Positions 15,315 through 24,226 of a DNA stretch of 64,000 nt are shown here, piece by piece. Source of the DNA: Gemmatimonadota bacterium (GTDB taxonomy: Bacteria; Latescibacterota; UBA2968; UBA8231); contig VXML01000018.1 of assembly GCA_009841115.1 (NCBI GenBank), forward strand, positions 1-64,000, in the 5' to 3' direction. The position numbers and the translations under genes are program-made. The notes beneath the pieces are model-generated. The model worked only from the letters and a program-made list of their open reading frames with translations, ran no database searches and had not been told where the DNA came from. Within the stretch, counting starts at the first letter, position 1. Each line of letters begins with the position of its first letter.

Positions 15315-17024
15315 TCAGTAGGTGCGCTCTTGAGGCTGCCAGCGGGTGATGACGACGTCTTGGTATTCTATGCGCGGGTCGCCATCGGTGCGGTACGCCA
15401 AGGAGTGGCAAAGGAAGTTTTCGTCGTCGCGCTCCTCGTAGTCCATGCGCGAATGCGAGCCGCGCGACTCCCGGCGCAAAAGTGCCGAATGGGCCACGGT
15501 CTCGGCCACGTCGAGCAGCGAGCCCAGTTCCAACGCGGCCGTCAGTTCGGTGTTGAAAACCGACGAGTTGTCGTCAACCTGGACGCGAGTATAGCGTTCC
15601 TTGAGCTTGAGCAACTCGGCACAGGTCGCCTCTAGGCTCTCCTGTTCGCGGTAGATGCCCGCCCCTTGCTCCATCGTCTTCTGCAGATCCGTGCGAATGT
15701 CGGCAATGCGTTCGCTGCCTTCGTTTTTGAAAAACGCATTTTCAATCCGCTGCCACTCGTCAGCAGCCATCTTCTCCAAACTGTCGTACGACGGTGGATT
15801 GACCTCCGAGGCATACTCGACGGCATACTGGCCGGCCCGAGCGCCAAAGACCAAAAGCTCGGACAGCGAGTTGGAGCCGAGGCGATTGGCTCCATTCATG
15901 GTGACGCAGGCCGTTTCTCCGGCCGCGTACAAGCCCGGAATCGGCGTCGCCGTAGTAATGTCGGTGTGAATGCCGCCCATCATGTAGTGGACCACCGGGC
16001 GCACGGGCACCGGCTCGTACACGGGATCGATGCCCACGTAGTTTTTGGTCAGTTCGCGCACGAAGGGGATGCGCTCGTCGATTTTCTTTTCGCCCAAATG
16101 CCGCAAATCGAGATGGACGTACGTGCCATACGGACCGGAAAAGACCCGCCCGGCGCGCTCCTCGTGGACGAATGCCCGCGAAACCATGTCGCGCGGACCT
16201 AACTCCATCTTGTCGGGCAAGTACTCGCTGAGGTAGCGGTCGCCCTTGTTGTTGATCAGGTAGCCGCCCTCGCCGCGCGATGCCTCGGTCATCAGGATGC
16301 CCGTGCCCGGCAGCCCGGTGGGATGGTACTGCACAAATTCCATGTCCTTGAGTGGGCAACCCGCTCGGTAGGCCATAGACATGCCGTCACCGGTCTTGAT
16401 GGCGGCATTAGTAGTAAAGGGAAAAATGCGCCCGCCGCCGCCCGTGCAGATGATCACGGCCTTGGCGGGAATCGCCTGCATGGCACCTGAGCGCACGTTG
16501 ATCGCTGCCACGCCGCAGGCCGCGCCGTTGTCGTCGAGCAGCAGCCGAGTGCCAAACCACTCGTCGTAGCGATGGATGCGGTCGTATTTGAGCGAGGTTT
16601 GAAAAAGGGCGTGCAGCATGTGGAAGCCGGTTTTGTCGGCCGCGTACAGGGTGCGCTTGACCGACATGCCGCCGAAAGCGCGCACGCTAATCCGGCCGTC
16701 GTCGTCGCGGCTCCAAGGGCAGCCCCAATGCTCCAATTGAATCAACTCGTCGCGGGCCTCCTTGACGAAGATCTCGACTACGTCTTGGTCGGCGAGGAAA
16801 TCGCTCCCCTTGATGGTATCGAAGGCATGGCCGTCGAAGCTGTCGTCGTCGCGTATCACCGCTGCAGAGCCGCCCTCGGCTGACACCGTGTGGCTGCGCA
16901 TGGGGTACACTTTGGACACCAAGCCGACGCTGAGGTTTGGATCGAGCTCGACGGCGGCAATCGCCGCCCGCAGACCCGCACCACCGCCGCCTACGATCAG
17001 TATGTCGTGGTTAGGTACATTCAC
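15315..17024 (-). CDS. frdA: Fumarate reductase flavoprotein subunit
   Basis: A 569-residue flavoprotein. The FAD-binding GGGGAG is at 12-17, and the covalent-flavin His is H45 in [31 protein letters not shown] carries the substrate His and Arg, and MTM- and [13 protein letters not shown]-type motifs follow. It reduces fumarate to succinate at the cytoplasmic face, or runs in reverse as succinate dehydrogenase. The gene order frdABCD and the anchor types favour quinol:fumarate reductase, but the direction in the cell cannot be read from sequence. A weak promoter candidate (TTGACC, 16 nt, TATCTA; minus strand, 17038-17065) lies just upstream. Confidence 0.95.
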   Translation of the reverse strand: MNVPNHDILIVGGGGAGLRAAIAAVELDPNLSVGLVSKVYPMRSHTVSAEGGSAAVIRDDDSFDGHAFDTIKGSDFLADQDVVEIFVKEARDELIQLEHWGCPWSRDDDGRISVRAFGGMSVKRTLYAADKTGFHMLHALFQTSLKYDRIHRYDEWFGTRLLLDDNGAACGVAAINVRSGAMQAIPAKAVIICTGGGGRIFPFTTNAAIKTGDGMSMAYRAGCPLKDMEFVQYHPTGLPGTGILMTEASRGEGGYLINNKGDRYLSEYLPDKMELGPRDMVSRAFVHEERAGRVFSGPYGTYVHLDLRHLGEKKIDERIPFVRELTKNYVGIDPVYEPVPVRPVVHYMMGGIHTDITTATPIPGLYAAGETACVTMNGANRLGSNSLSELLVFGARAGQYAVEYASEVNPPSYDSLEKMAADEWQRIENAFFKNEGSERIADIRTDLQKTMEQGAGIYREQESLEATCAELLKLKERYTRVQVDDNSSVFNTELTAALELGSLLDVAETVAHSALLRRESRGSHSRMDYEERDDENFLCHSLAYRTDGDPRIEYQDVVITRWQPQERTY

Positions 17025-17116
17025 GGGAAAAGCTGCTTAGATAAATGGTGTGTTGCGAAGGTCAAAAAAAATTAAACCATATCGCCGATAGGAGCAACAG
17101 CCCAAGCGCGGCGAGA

Positions 17117-18064
17117 TTACGTCGGGGCATGCAGTGCCCGCAGCCGGGCCACTTCGCGCGGGGTGGCGCGCCAAACCGGGCCGGATTCGTGGCGCAGGGC
17201 ATAGCCCAGCGGCGTGAGTTCCTCGACCCCGGAGAAAAAATGGTCCTGACCCTTGTGAACGCAGTCCATCACCTTGTCGTCAGCCGCCGGATTGCACTGG
17301 ATGCGCGCTCTAACCGCCAAGTCCGCTCCTTTATCCAACAGGAACTCAAAGGTCTCCCAACCCGTTCCCTGGTTGGCACCAATGGCGTGGAAGAGGGGCG
17401 TCTGGCCGCCCACGCCGTTGCGGCCGATCTCGGCGCGGGCATTCAAATCGGCACCGCGCCTCAGCAGCAGGTTCACGACATCCAACTCGTGATATTCGAC
17501 CGCCACGTGCAGGAGGGTGACACCCCGCAGCGTGAGATGGTCGCCATAGTCGAGCCAAAAGCGCGCCGTGACCAAGTCGGGACAGCGGTCGAGGCGCTGC
17601 TCCAGTTGGTCGAGCCGGCCTCGATGGATATCCATCGTCGGCCCGTCCTCAAAGGTAGCCCCTGCTTCGATGAGCACTGCGACGCATGCGTGCAGGTGAG
17701 CGGGAGGTGAGCGGTGGTACGTCTGTAAAAGCCCGTAAAGGACGCGGCAGTCCCAGCCTTCATTGTACGCGTCGTCGGGGTGGACGCCCAGCTTTAGCAG
17801 ACGCTGCATGTGCTCTAGATTGTGGTTCTCACAGCACCCAAAGAGCGCTTCGTTCAACTCGCTCAGCTTGGCACCGAATTCGACCAACAAGCGCATGGCA
17901 TCCAAGCTAGCATCGATACGGTCGGCGTACTGCAAAGGGGTGTAGCTCTGCCCGTTCGCGCATTCGACGCGGTGGTGCACCAAGTCCGGGTGCTGGCGCA
18001 GCAGAGTCGCCAAAGCGTCTAAATCGCGCTCGTCGAGAGCTTTTTGCAAGTCCATGCTATTCAT
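17117..18064 (-). CDS. Ankyrin-repeat protein
   Basis: About 315 residues from the ATG at 18064, which overlaps the zincin stop by 8 nt; a Met three codons later is equally possible. Ankyrin repeats are clear in TPLQYADRIDASLDAMRLLVEFGA, in LLHVAVEYHELDVVNLLLRRGADLN (about 205-235) and in TPLFHAIG followed by TFEFLLDKGADLAV. Between them the consensus is loose, with about six repeats likely. No signal peptide or enzyme domain is present, so it is a cytoplasmic binding protein of unknown partner. Longer forms of the frame reach back to 18199 over the zincin gene and are not credible. Confidence 0.82.
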   Translation of the reverse strand: MNSMDLQKALDERDLDALATLLRQHPDLVHHRVECANGQSYTPLQYADRIDASLDAMRLLVEFGAKLSELNEALFGCCENHNLEHMQRLLKLGVHPDDAYNEGWDCRVLYGLLQTYHRSPPAHLHACVAVLIEAGATFEDGPTMDIHRGRLDQLEQRLDRCPDLVTARFWLDYGDHLTLRGVTLLHVAVEYHELDVVNLLLRRGADLNARAEIGRNGVGGQTPLFHAIGANQGTGWETFEFLLDKGADLAVRARIQCNPAADDKVMDCVHKGQDHFFSGVEELTPLGYALRHESGPVWRATPREVARLRALHAPT

Positions 18065-18425
18065 ATCCGTATTCTCTAACCTCGTCTTCGTCAAAGCCCA
18101 TAAAGTGCGCCAGTTCGTGTACCAGGGTGGTCTCCACCTCCCGCGCCAACTCGCCCCGATCGGGGAAGTCCTCCTCCAAAGGCCCCTGATAGAGCGCAAT
18201 TACCGGCGGCAGATCGCCGCTGTCTTCGAGGCGGCGCTCGGGTAGAGGCGTGCCCGTGAAAAGCCCGTAGAGCACTTCTTCTGAATCGCCGGTAATCTCC
18301 TCAACCAGCTCGGGATCGGGCCAGTCCTCGACGACGATGGCTAGGTTGTCCAGCGCTTGGCGGAACTCTTCCGGCAGGCTCAAGAGAGCCTTTTCCACCA
18401 ACTCTTCAAACGCACGGCGGCGCAC
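18057..18425 (-). CDS. Zincin-like metallopeptidase (MMP-like family)
   Basis: A 122-residue protein with the zinc motif HELAHFMGFDEDE at about 103-115, following the HExxHxxGxxxxD/E pattern of the small Zincin_1 (DUF1025) family. FEELVEKALLSLPEEFRQAL at the start is typical of these proteins. They are cytoplasmic, single-domain and of unknown substrate. It lies 7 nt after the MR/MLE gene and overlaps the ankyrin gene, so these three form one minus-strand unit. Confidence 0.88.
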   Translation of the reverse strand: MRRRAFEELVEKALLSLPEEFRQALDNLAIVVEDWPDPELVEEITGDSEEVLYGLFTGTPLPERRLEDSGDLPPVIALYQGPLEEDFPDRGELAREVETTLVHELAHFMGFDEDEVREYGYE

Positions 18426-18432
18426 GGCAACG

Positions 18433-19572
18433 CTACCAATCCGCGACGCTGCCGTCGTTTTCGTAGTAGAGTTCGCCGCCCAATTCCTCTGAGTATTCCA
18501 TCGTCTTTTCCACCTCAGACTCGATCAGGTCAAACCCCAACCCCGGCTTAGTCGGCAACTCGACATGGCCGTCAATCACCTGCCAAGGTTCTACAAGCAA
18601 CCCCTCACCCAACCCCACGTCAATCTGTTCCTGTACAAGGAAATTGGGCACCACCGCATCGACCTGCATACAGGCGGAAAAGGCCACCGGGCCGATGGCG
18701 CAGTGCGGCATGATGTGGATGTAATAAACCTCGGCCATATTGGCGATCTTTTTCAACTCGGTAATCCCACCCGCGTGCGAGCCATCGGGTTGAATGTAGG
18801 AAACGGCCTGCTTTTCAAAAATCTCCCGGAACTCCCAGCGCGAGAGCAGGCGCTCGCCCGTGGCGATGGGAAACGGCACGTGATCGGAGACCTCCTTCAG
18901 CGCATCGACATTCTCCTGCGGAATCGGCTCTTCGACGAACATCGGCCGCATCCCCGCAAGCTGGCCACACACCTCAATCGCCAACCCCGGTGTCATCTTG
19001 CCGTGGAAATCGAAGCATAGCTCTACCTCGTCGCCGACCCATTCGCGCATGGTGTAGGCGTCTTTGACAAAGGCGTCGATTCGCGCCGGGGGCTCGTGGG
19101 CGCGCCACGTGCCCCCCGGCCCTGCCTTAAAGGCCGTGTAGCCTTTGGCCAGCAGCATGTCGAGCCGATTTCGCGCCGCGACCAGTGCCTCGTCGCTTTG
19201 GCCGCGAATTCCCCAGTGAGCATACACGCGAATCCGGTCGCGCACCGCACCGCCCAAGAGCATGTAGGCGGGGACATTGTAGTACTTGCCAGCGATGTCC
19301 CACAGCGCCTGATCAATGCCCGCTAGCGCGCTCATCAGCACATTGCCACCGCGGAAAAAGGCCGAGCGATAGACGTGCTGCCAGTGATGCTCAATGCGGA
19401 GCGGGTCCTTGCCGACGAAGTACTCGGCCAACTCTTCCACTGCCGCCCAAGTACTCTTGGGCTTGCCCTCTAGGGTCGTCTCGCCCCAGCCAACTATCCC
19501 GTTGTCCGTAGTAATTTTGACCAAGCGCATGCGCTGGCGTGGGAAAAACTGTTCAATCTTGGCAATCTTCAC
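18433..19572 (-). CDS. Mandelate racemase/muconate lactonizing enzyme family; galactonate-dehydratase-like
   Basis: A 379-residue enolase-superfamily enzyme. The capping domain (1-120) is followed by a barrel with metal ligands at D188 (CFDFHG), E214 (VEEPIP) and E240 (TGER), and H290 (MPH) as a likely catalytic base. The His two residues after the first ligand (H190) and this layout are those of the D-galactonate and D-mannonate dehydratase groups, which remove water from acid sugars. Nearby at 19675 is an IlvD/Edd-type sugar-acid dehydratase. A role in sugar-acid breakdown is likely, but the exact sugar is not determined. Confidence 0.9.
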   Translation of the reverse strand: MKIAKIEQFFPRQRMRLVKITTDNGIVGWGETTLEGKPKSTWAAVEELAEYFVGKDPLRIEHHWQHVYRSAFFRGGNVLMSALAGIDQALWDIAGKYYNVPAYMLLGGAVRDRIRVYAHWGIRGQSDEALVAARNRLDMLLAKGYTAFKAGPGGTWRAHEPPARIDAFVKDAYTMREWVGDEVELCFDFHGKMTPGLAIEVCGQLAGMRPMFVEEPIPQENVDALKEVSDHVPFPIATGERLLSRWEFREIFEKQAVSYIQPDGSHAGGITELKKIANMAEVYYIHIMPHCAIGPVAFSACMQVDAVVPNFLVQEQIDVGLGEGLLVEPWQVIDGHVELPTKPGLGFDLIESEVEKTMEYSEELGGELYYENDGSVADW

Positions 19573-19594
19573 TGTCTAGTCCTTTCGTTAAAAT

Positions 19595-19673
19595 CAGTGG
19601 TCGGTGGCCAGTGATTAGTTCCCCTCCCCCTAGGTGTGGGGACTAGTCACTAACCACTAACCACTAACCACTG
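19595..19673. repeat. Heptamer tandem repeat in an imperfect inverted repeat
   Basis: On the right, CACTAAC is repeated three times and ends in CACTG (19648-19673). On the left, 19595-19619 is its inverted counterpart, pairing at 20 of 25 positions with most mismatches of the G-T type. The loop is about 29 nt. The whole can fold into a long hairpin between two minus-strand dehydratase genes and resembles the short heptamer repeats known from cyanobacteria and Chloroflexi. Confidence 0.8.
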
Positions 19674-19674
19674 C

Positions 19675-21396
19675 CTAATGGGCTTCGCGCGTTACAACAG
19701 AACTCGACTTGCCGACCAAGAAGTCGAAGTCAACTCCTTTGTCGGCCTGCATCACGCGGTCGATATAGAGGCTGACGTAGCCCCGGGTATCGTGGGGCGC
19801 GGGGGGCTGCCAAGCGGCACGGCGACGCGCCAGTTCCTCGTCCGACACATCTAGGTGCAGTCGCCGTCCCGCCACGTCGAGCTCGACCACATCGCCGTCG
19901 CGCACTAGCGCCAGCGAACCACCGATGGCCGCTTCAGGAGCCACGTGCAGGATTACGGTGCCATAAGCCGTGCCGCTCATGCGGCCGTCGGAAATGCGCA
20001 CCATGTCCCGGACGCCCTTTTCCAGTAGCTTCTTGGGCAATCCCATATTGCCGACCTCGGCCATGCCTGGATAGCCGACCGGCCCGACGTTTTGCAACAC
20101 CAGTACGCTCGACTCATCCACGTCCAAATCGGGGCTGTCGATCCGCTCGTGATAGTCCTCAATCGTCTCGAAGACCACTGCTCGACCGCGGTGCTGCATC
20201 AACTCGGGTGAGGCGGCCGACGGCTTGATGATCGCCCCATCCGCGCACAGATTGCCCCGCAGCACGGCCAAGCCCGCGGCCTCAATCAGCGGCGCGTCCA
20301 GCGGCACAATCACGTCGCGGTTGTAGCAGACCGCCCCCGCGACATTCTCGCCGAGCGACTTGCCCGTCGCCGTCAAAGCGTCTAGATGCAATTCGTCCTT
20401 CAGCTCTTGGATCACCACCGGCAAGCCACCAGCGTAGTAGAAATCCTCCATCAAATACTTGCCCGCGGGCATCAAATTGACCAATAGCGGCAACTCGCTG
20501 CCGAGGCGGTCGAAATCGTCCAAGGACAACTCGACGCCGACGCGCCCGGCGAGAGCCAGCAAATGGACGACGCAGTTGGTCGAACCACCGATAGCCGCGT
20601 TGACTTTGATGGCATTCTTAAAGGCCGTGCGTCCGAGAATATGGGACATCTTGAGATCTTCGCGCACCATCTCGACGATGCGCGACCCCGCCAGATGCGC
20701 CAGCACCTTGCGCCGCGAGTCCGGGGCCGGGATCGCTGCGCCGCCGGGCAGGGTCATGCCGAGCGCCTCGACCATACAGGCCATCGTCGATGCCGTGCCC
20801 ATCGTCATGCAGTGCCCATCCGAGCGCGTCATGCCGTCCTCGGCCAGCCCGAACTCCTCGCGCGTCATCTTCCCAGCGCGAAAATCCTCGCTGAACTTCC
20901 ACACGTCCGTTCCCGAACCAATATCGCTGCCGCGGTACTTGCCGTTGAGCATGGGACCGCCGGGCACGACAATCGTCGGCAGATCGACGCTGGCCGCCCC
21001 CATCAAACACGCTGGCGTAGTCTTGTCGCATCCGGTCAGGAGCACCACGCCGTCAACCGGATTGGCGCGAATGCACTCCTCCACGTCCATGCTCGCCAAG
21101 TTGCGGAAAAGCATGGTAGTAGGGCGCATTATAGGCTCGCCGAGCGAAGTGACCGGGAATTCCACGGGTACCCCCCCAGCTTCGTACACACCGCGCTTGA
21201 CGGCTTCGGCCAAGTCGCGGAAGTGGATATTGCACGGCGTCAGTTCAGACCACGTGTTGCAGATGCCGATGACCGGGCGACCGTCGAATTCGTGCTCGGG
21301 CAGGCCGCGCTTCATCCAGCTGCGGTGAATGAAACCGCCTTTGTCCTCGCGTCCAAACCAGTCGGCGCTCCTCAGTTTCCCACGATCTGCTGCCAT
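19675..21396 (-). CDS. IlvD/Edd family dehydratase, sugar-acid (arabinonate/xylonate) type
   Basis: A 573-residue dehydratase. The three cluster cysteines are C55 (TPCN), C123 (GCDKTTP) and C196 (CMTMGTAS), with spacing of 68 and 73 residues as in the [2Fe-2S] L-arabinonate and D-xylonate dehydratases. The N-terminal RSADWFGREDKGGFIHRSW is typical of the sugar-acid branch rather than of dihydroxyacid dehydratase (IlvD) or Edd. The C-terminal part holds SDGRMSGTAYGT. It would form a 2-keto-3-deoxy sugar acid. Its neighbour MR/MLE enzyme suggests a common pathway. Confidence 0.9.
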   Translation of the reverse strand: MAADRGKLRSADWFGREDKGGFIHRSWMKRGLPEHEFDGRPVIGICNTWSELTPCNIHFRDLAEAVKRGVYEAGGVPVEFPVTSLGEPIMRPTTMLFRNLASMDVEECIRANPVDGVVLLTGCDKTTPACLMGAASVDLPTIVVPGGPMLNGKYRGSDIGSGTDVWKFSEDFRAGKMTREEFGLAEDGMTRSDGHCMTMGTASTMACMVEALGMTLPGGAAIPAPDSRRKVLAHLAGSRIVEMVREDLKMSHILGRTAFKNAIKVNAAIGGSTNCVVHLLALAGRVGVELSLDDFDRLGSELPLLVNLMPAGKYLMEDFYYAGGLPVVIQELKDELHLDALTATGKSLGENVAGAVCYNRDVIVPLDAPLIEAAGLAVLRGNLCADGAIIKPSAASPELMQHRGRAVVFETIEDYHERIDSPDLDVDESSVLVLQNVGPVGYPGMAEVGNMGLPKKLLEKGVRDMVRISDGRMSGTAYGTVILHVAPEAAIGGSLALVRDGDVVELDVAGRRLHLDVSDEELARRRAAWQPPAPHDTRGYVSLYIDRVMQADKGVDFDFLVGKSSSVVTREAH

Positions 21397-21560
21397 TAAT
21401 TCTCCTCTGATTTTATTTTTCTCCTTAGCGGCGCGGCAATCAATCTAGGCGATCTCTTGGCTCCCGCAATATATTTAGTTAGTAAGCCGCTAGTTAATAA
21501 ACCGTTGTGATTATTGGGTAACATGGTAGGTTCGGGTAAAACCCACCTCTGAAAGACGAT

Positions 21561-22412
21561 ATGAATCTCAATTGCATTGCCGTCATCGGGGCCGGCACTA
21601 TGGGGCGCGGCATTGCCCAAGTTTTGGCCCAAGCCAGCCGGGAAGTCCTACTCTACGACGCAGACCCTTGCGCCCGCGAACAGGGGCTAGCCTCCATCGC
21701 CGCACGCCTGCGCCAACAAGCCGCCAAAGGTCGATTAGAACCGGCCGCCAGCGAAGCGGCCATCGCCGCGCTGCGGGGTATCGACCAACTCGCTGCCGTC
21801 GGCACTGCCGACATGGTCGTCGAAGCCGTACCCGAACGCCTAGACCTCAAGCTCGCCGTCTTTGCCCAACTCGGACAATTTGCCAAGTCAGAGGCCATCC
21901 TCGCCAGCAATACTTCTGGCCTAGACATCGACGCTCTGGCCGCCGAGTCCGGTCGGTCGGACAAGGTAATCGGCATGCACTTCTTCAACCCGCCTCCGAC
22001 CATGCCCCTAGTTGAAGTAGTGCGCGCAACCGCAACCTCGGACGAGACCTTTGCCTCGGTCATGGCCTTGGCCCAAGACCTAGGTAAGACGCCCGTCGCG
22101 GTCGCCAACAGCCCCGGTTTTGCAGTCAACCGCGTCCTCTTTCCCATGATCAATGAGGCCATTTACGCCCTCGCCGAAGGCGTGGCCAGCGCCGAAGACA
22201 TCGACCGCGTGATGGTGCTGGGAGCGAGCCATCCCATCGGTCCGCTGGCCTTGGCCGACTACGTCGGACTCGACGTGACCTTGGATATCCTCGAATCGTT
22301 TGCCCAGCGTCTAGACAGCTCCAAATACCGCCCTTGCCCCCTGCTGCGCGAGATGGTCGCGCAGGGGACCTTGGGCCGCAAGACGGGTCGGGGGTTTTTC
22401 TCCTACTCGTGA
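21561..22412 (+). CDS. 3-hydroxyacyl-CoA (3-hydroxybutyryl-CoA) dehydrogenase
   Basis: A 283-residue NAD-dependent dehydrogenase. GAGTMG (10-15) binds NAD, and the catalytic pair is H140 (HFFNPPP) with E152. The C-terminal helical domain has NRVLFPMINEA and GPLALADYVGLD. It oxidises 3-hydroxyacyl-CoA in beta-oxidation or butyrate metabolism, in the cytoplasm. The usual NTSSL and NPVP segments read NTSGLD and NPPP, small departures that may mark a subfamily. No thiolase or enoyl-CoA hydratase is adjacent. It starts a run with the NlpC and glycosyltransferase genes. Confidence 0.9.
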   Translation: MNLNCIAVIGAGTMGRGIAQVLAQASREVLLYDADPCAREQGLASIAARLRQQAAKGRLEPAASEAAIAALRGIDQLAAVGTADMVVEAVPERLDLKLAVFAQLGQFAKSEAILASNTSGLDIDALAAESGRSDKVIGMHFFNPPPTMPLVEVVRATATSDETFASVMALAQDLGKTPVAVANSPGFAVNRVLFPMINEAIYALAEGVASAEDIDRVMVLGASHPIGPLALADYVGLDVTLDILESFAQRLDSSKYRPCPLLREMVAQGTLGRKTGRGFFSYS

Positions 22413-22425
22413 TAACGAGGTACTG

Positions 22426-22941
22426 ATGTTGCGCCTCTTTATCTTGTTGTGCCTGCTGGCTATCTGTAGCTGCTCAATCCGCTCGGCTCCGCGTTATACA
22501 GCCGACTCCAAGGATTCTGACAGCGAGAGCGTGGTGCGCGAACTCAAAGAACGCCGCCGCGCCAGCCCCAGCCGCCTCGCGCGCGTCGTCGAAGGGTATC
22601 TCGGCGTACCCTACAGGTGGGGCGGCACCACTCGCGCTGGCATGGACTGCTCGGCCTTTGTGCGCACCATTTTCCGCAAGACGTATGGCATCGAACTGCC
22701 CCGCACCACCAAGCAGATATACCGCGTCGGCCGCACCGTCAGCCGACGGCAAGATCTCAAACCAGGGGATCTGGTTTTCTTCAAGAATACCTCCTCAGGC
22801 CCGGGCGTCTCCCACGTCGGAATTTACCTCAGCAAGGGGAGCTTCGCCCATGTAGGGGTGAGCACCGGCGCGACCATTACCCCGCTCGACCACCCTTATT
22901 TCCACCGCCGCTATGTCGGCGCTCGCCGCGTCGAGCGATAA
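22426..22941 (+). CDS. NlpC/P60 family lipoprotein (peptidoglycan endopeptidase)
   Basis: A 171-residue protein with a signal peptide and a lipobox-like LAICSC at about 11-16, so it is probably a lipoprotein. The NlpC/P60 domain has catalytic Cys75 in GMDCSAFV, His130 in VSHVGIYL and a third polar residue near H142. It cleaves stem peptides in the periplasm, like Spr/MepS. It lies 13 nt after the dehydrogenase and overlaps the glycosyltransferase start by 29 nt. Confidence 0.92.
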   Translation: MLRLFILLCLLAICSCSIRSAPRYTADSKDSDSESVVRELKERRRASPSRLARVVEGYLGVPYRWGGTTRAGMDCSAFVRTIFRKTYGIELPRTTKQIYRVGRTVSRRQDLKPGDLVFFKNTSSGPGVSHVGIYLSKGSFAHVGVSTGATITPLDHPYFHRRYVGARRVER

Positions 22942-24226
22942 GGTGCAATTCCGTCTATTTTTTTTGGCCGGCGTCATAGAGGTCTGTTGCTGCTACTTGG
23001 TCTTCATCGGCGATCTCCAACGCCAAATACCGCAGATGTGGGCCGGTGTCTTTTCCGCTTTTCTCTGCTACGCATTCGCCGCTTATCTCGTCCTGCAGAG
23101 AGGTGGATCCCCCGGACGGCCGTACCTGATTCTCGGGGCCGCCCTCGTCTTTCGCCTGACGCTGTGGTGGAGCCCAGCGACGCTTTCGGATGACATTTTT
23201 CGCTACGTCTGGGATGGCCGCGTCCAGCTAGCCGACATCAATCCGTATCTGTACGCGCCCTCGGCACCGCAGGTGGCGCACCTGCGCGACGCGCTCTATC
23301 ACAGCGTCAACCACGCCGCCATCCCCACGATCTACCCGCCGCTAGCGCAGCTTTTCTTTCGCGCCATTTGCCTGCTCAGCGCGACGCCGGCCGCGTTCAA
23401 ATTGGCCCTGCTGCTCTGCGATTGGGGCCTCTGCCTGCTGTTGGCATACAGCCTCGTCCGGCGCGACCAAGACCCGCGTCGCGTCGTACTCTACGCTTGG
23501 AATCCTCTGCCCCTAGTCGAAGTCGCCGGTAGTGGCCATATCGACGCGCTGGGCGTCCTGCTTCTCTTTGCAGCCCTGTACGCACTCCACAGCCAGCGCT
23601 GGGCCGCAGCCGTCTGCGCCCTCGCCGGGGCCTTTCTCGTCAAACTAGTACCCCTCGCGCTGTTGCCCACTTTTTGGCGTCGCCCTCGCGCCGGTTGGTT
23701 CAACCTCCGCAAGAGGAGTGCACTGCTCCTGTTTCCAACACTGGGGCTATTGGCCTTTTGGCCTTTTGCCGACGCTGGGGAAAAACTCGCGACGGGCCTT
23801 GTGACCTACGTGCAACACTGGCACTTCAACGCGGCAGCCTACTCGCTCTTTCGCCTTGCCTTGGAACCTCTACACGCTCGCTGGCTCTGCACCGCCCTTT
23901 TCGCACTCGTGGCCCTCGGCGTCCAAATCCGCTACCGCGACCCCTACCGAGCCGCCTTCGCAACCCTCGGTGCTTACGTTTTGCTCTCGCCGACCGTGCA
24001 TCCCTGGTACTTGCTTTGGGTCCTCCCGTTCCTCGTCTTTTTCCCCAACCCCGCTTGGGTGCTCCTCAGCGGCTTGATCTTCCTCGCTTACGAGGTGCAG
24101 ATCGGCTACGGCAGCGAAGGCGTGTGGCGCGAAAAGCCGTGGGTTTTGTGGGCGCAATACGCGCCTTTTTACTTGCTCCTCATCATCACGGCCTACTACA
24201 AGTACGTCAATCGCCGCAACGATTAG
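22913..24226 (+). CDS. Polytopic membrane glycosyltransferase (GT87/MptB-like)
   Basis: A 437-residue protein with about ten to twelve hydrophobic spans. The early loop SDDIFRYVWDGRVQLADINPYLYAP is the signature of GT-C polyprenol-phosphate-dependent glycosyltransferases (DUF2029/GT87 and alpha-1,6-mannosyltransferases), with the acidic pair as the likely catalytic site. A later IYPPLAQLFF segment and VHPWYLLWVLPFL are also typical. It would transfer a sugar on the outer face of the inner membrane. The start is uncertain because it overlaps NlpC by 29 nt. Convergent stops with the next gene share TTAG. Confidence 0.82.
   Translation: MSALAASSDKVQFRLFFLAGVIEVCCCYLVFIGDLQRQIPQMWAGVFSAFLCYAFAAYLVLQRGGSPGRPYLILGAALVFRLTLWWSPATLSDDIFRYVWDGRVQLADINPYLYAPSAPQVAHLRDALYHSVNHAAIPTIYPPLAQLFFRAICLLSATPAAFKLALLLCDWGLCLLLAYSLVRRDQDPRRVVLYAWNPLPLVEVAGSGHIDALGVLLLFAALYALHSQRWAAAVCALAGAFLVKLVPLALLPTFWRRPRAGWFNLRKRSALLLFPTLGLLAFWPFADAGEKLATGLVTYVQHWHFNAAAYSLFRLALEPLHARWLCTALFALVALGVQIRYRDPYRAAFATLGAYVLLSPTVHPWYLLWVLPFLVFFPNPAWVLLSGLIFLAYEVQIGYGSEGVWREKPWVLWAQYAPFYLLLIITAYYKYVNRRND

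Noticed and set aside
20459-21399. Long plus-strand open frames (about 280-290 residues) antisense to the IlvD/Edd gene
   Set aside because: They mirror a well-conserved enzyme in GC-rich DNA, with Arg/His/Ser-rich low-complexity translation. The minus-strand gene explains the region.
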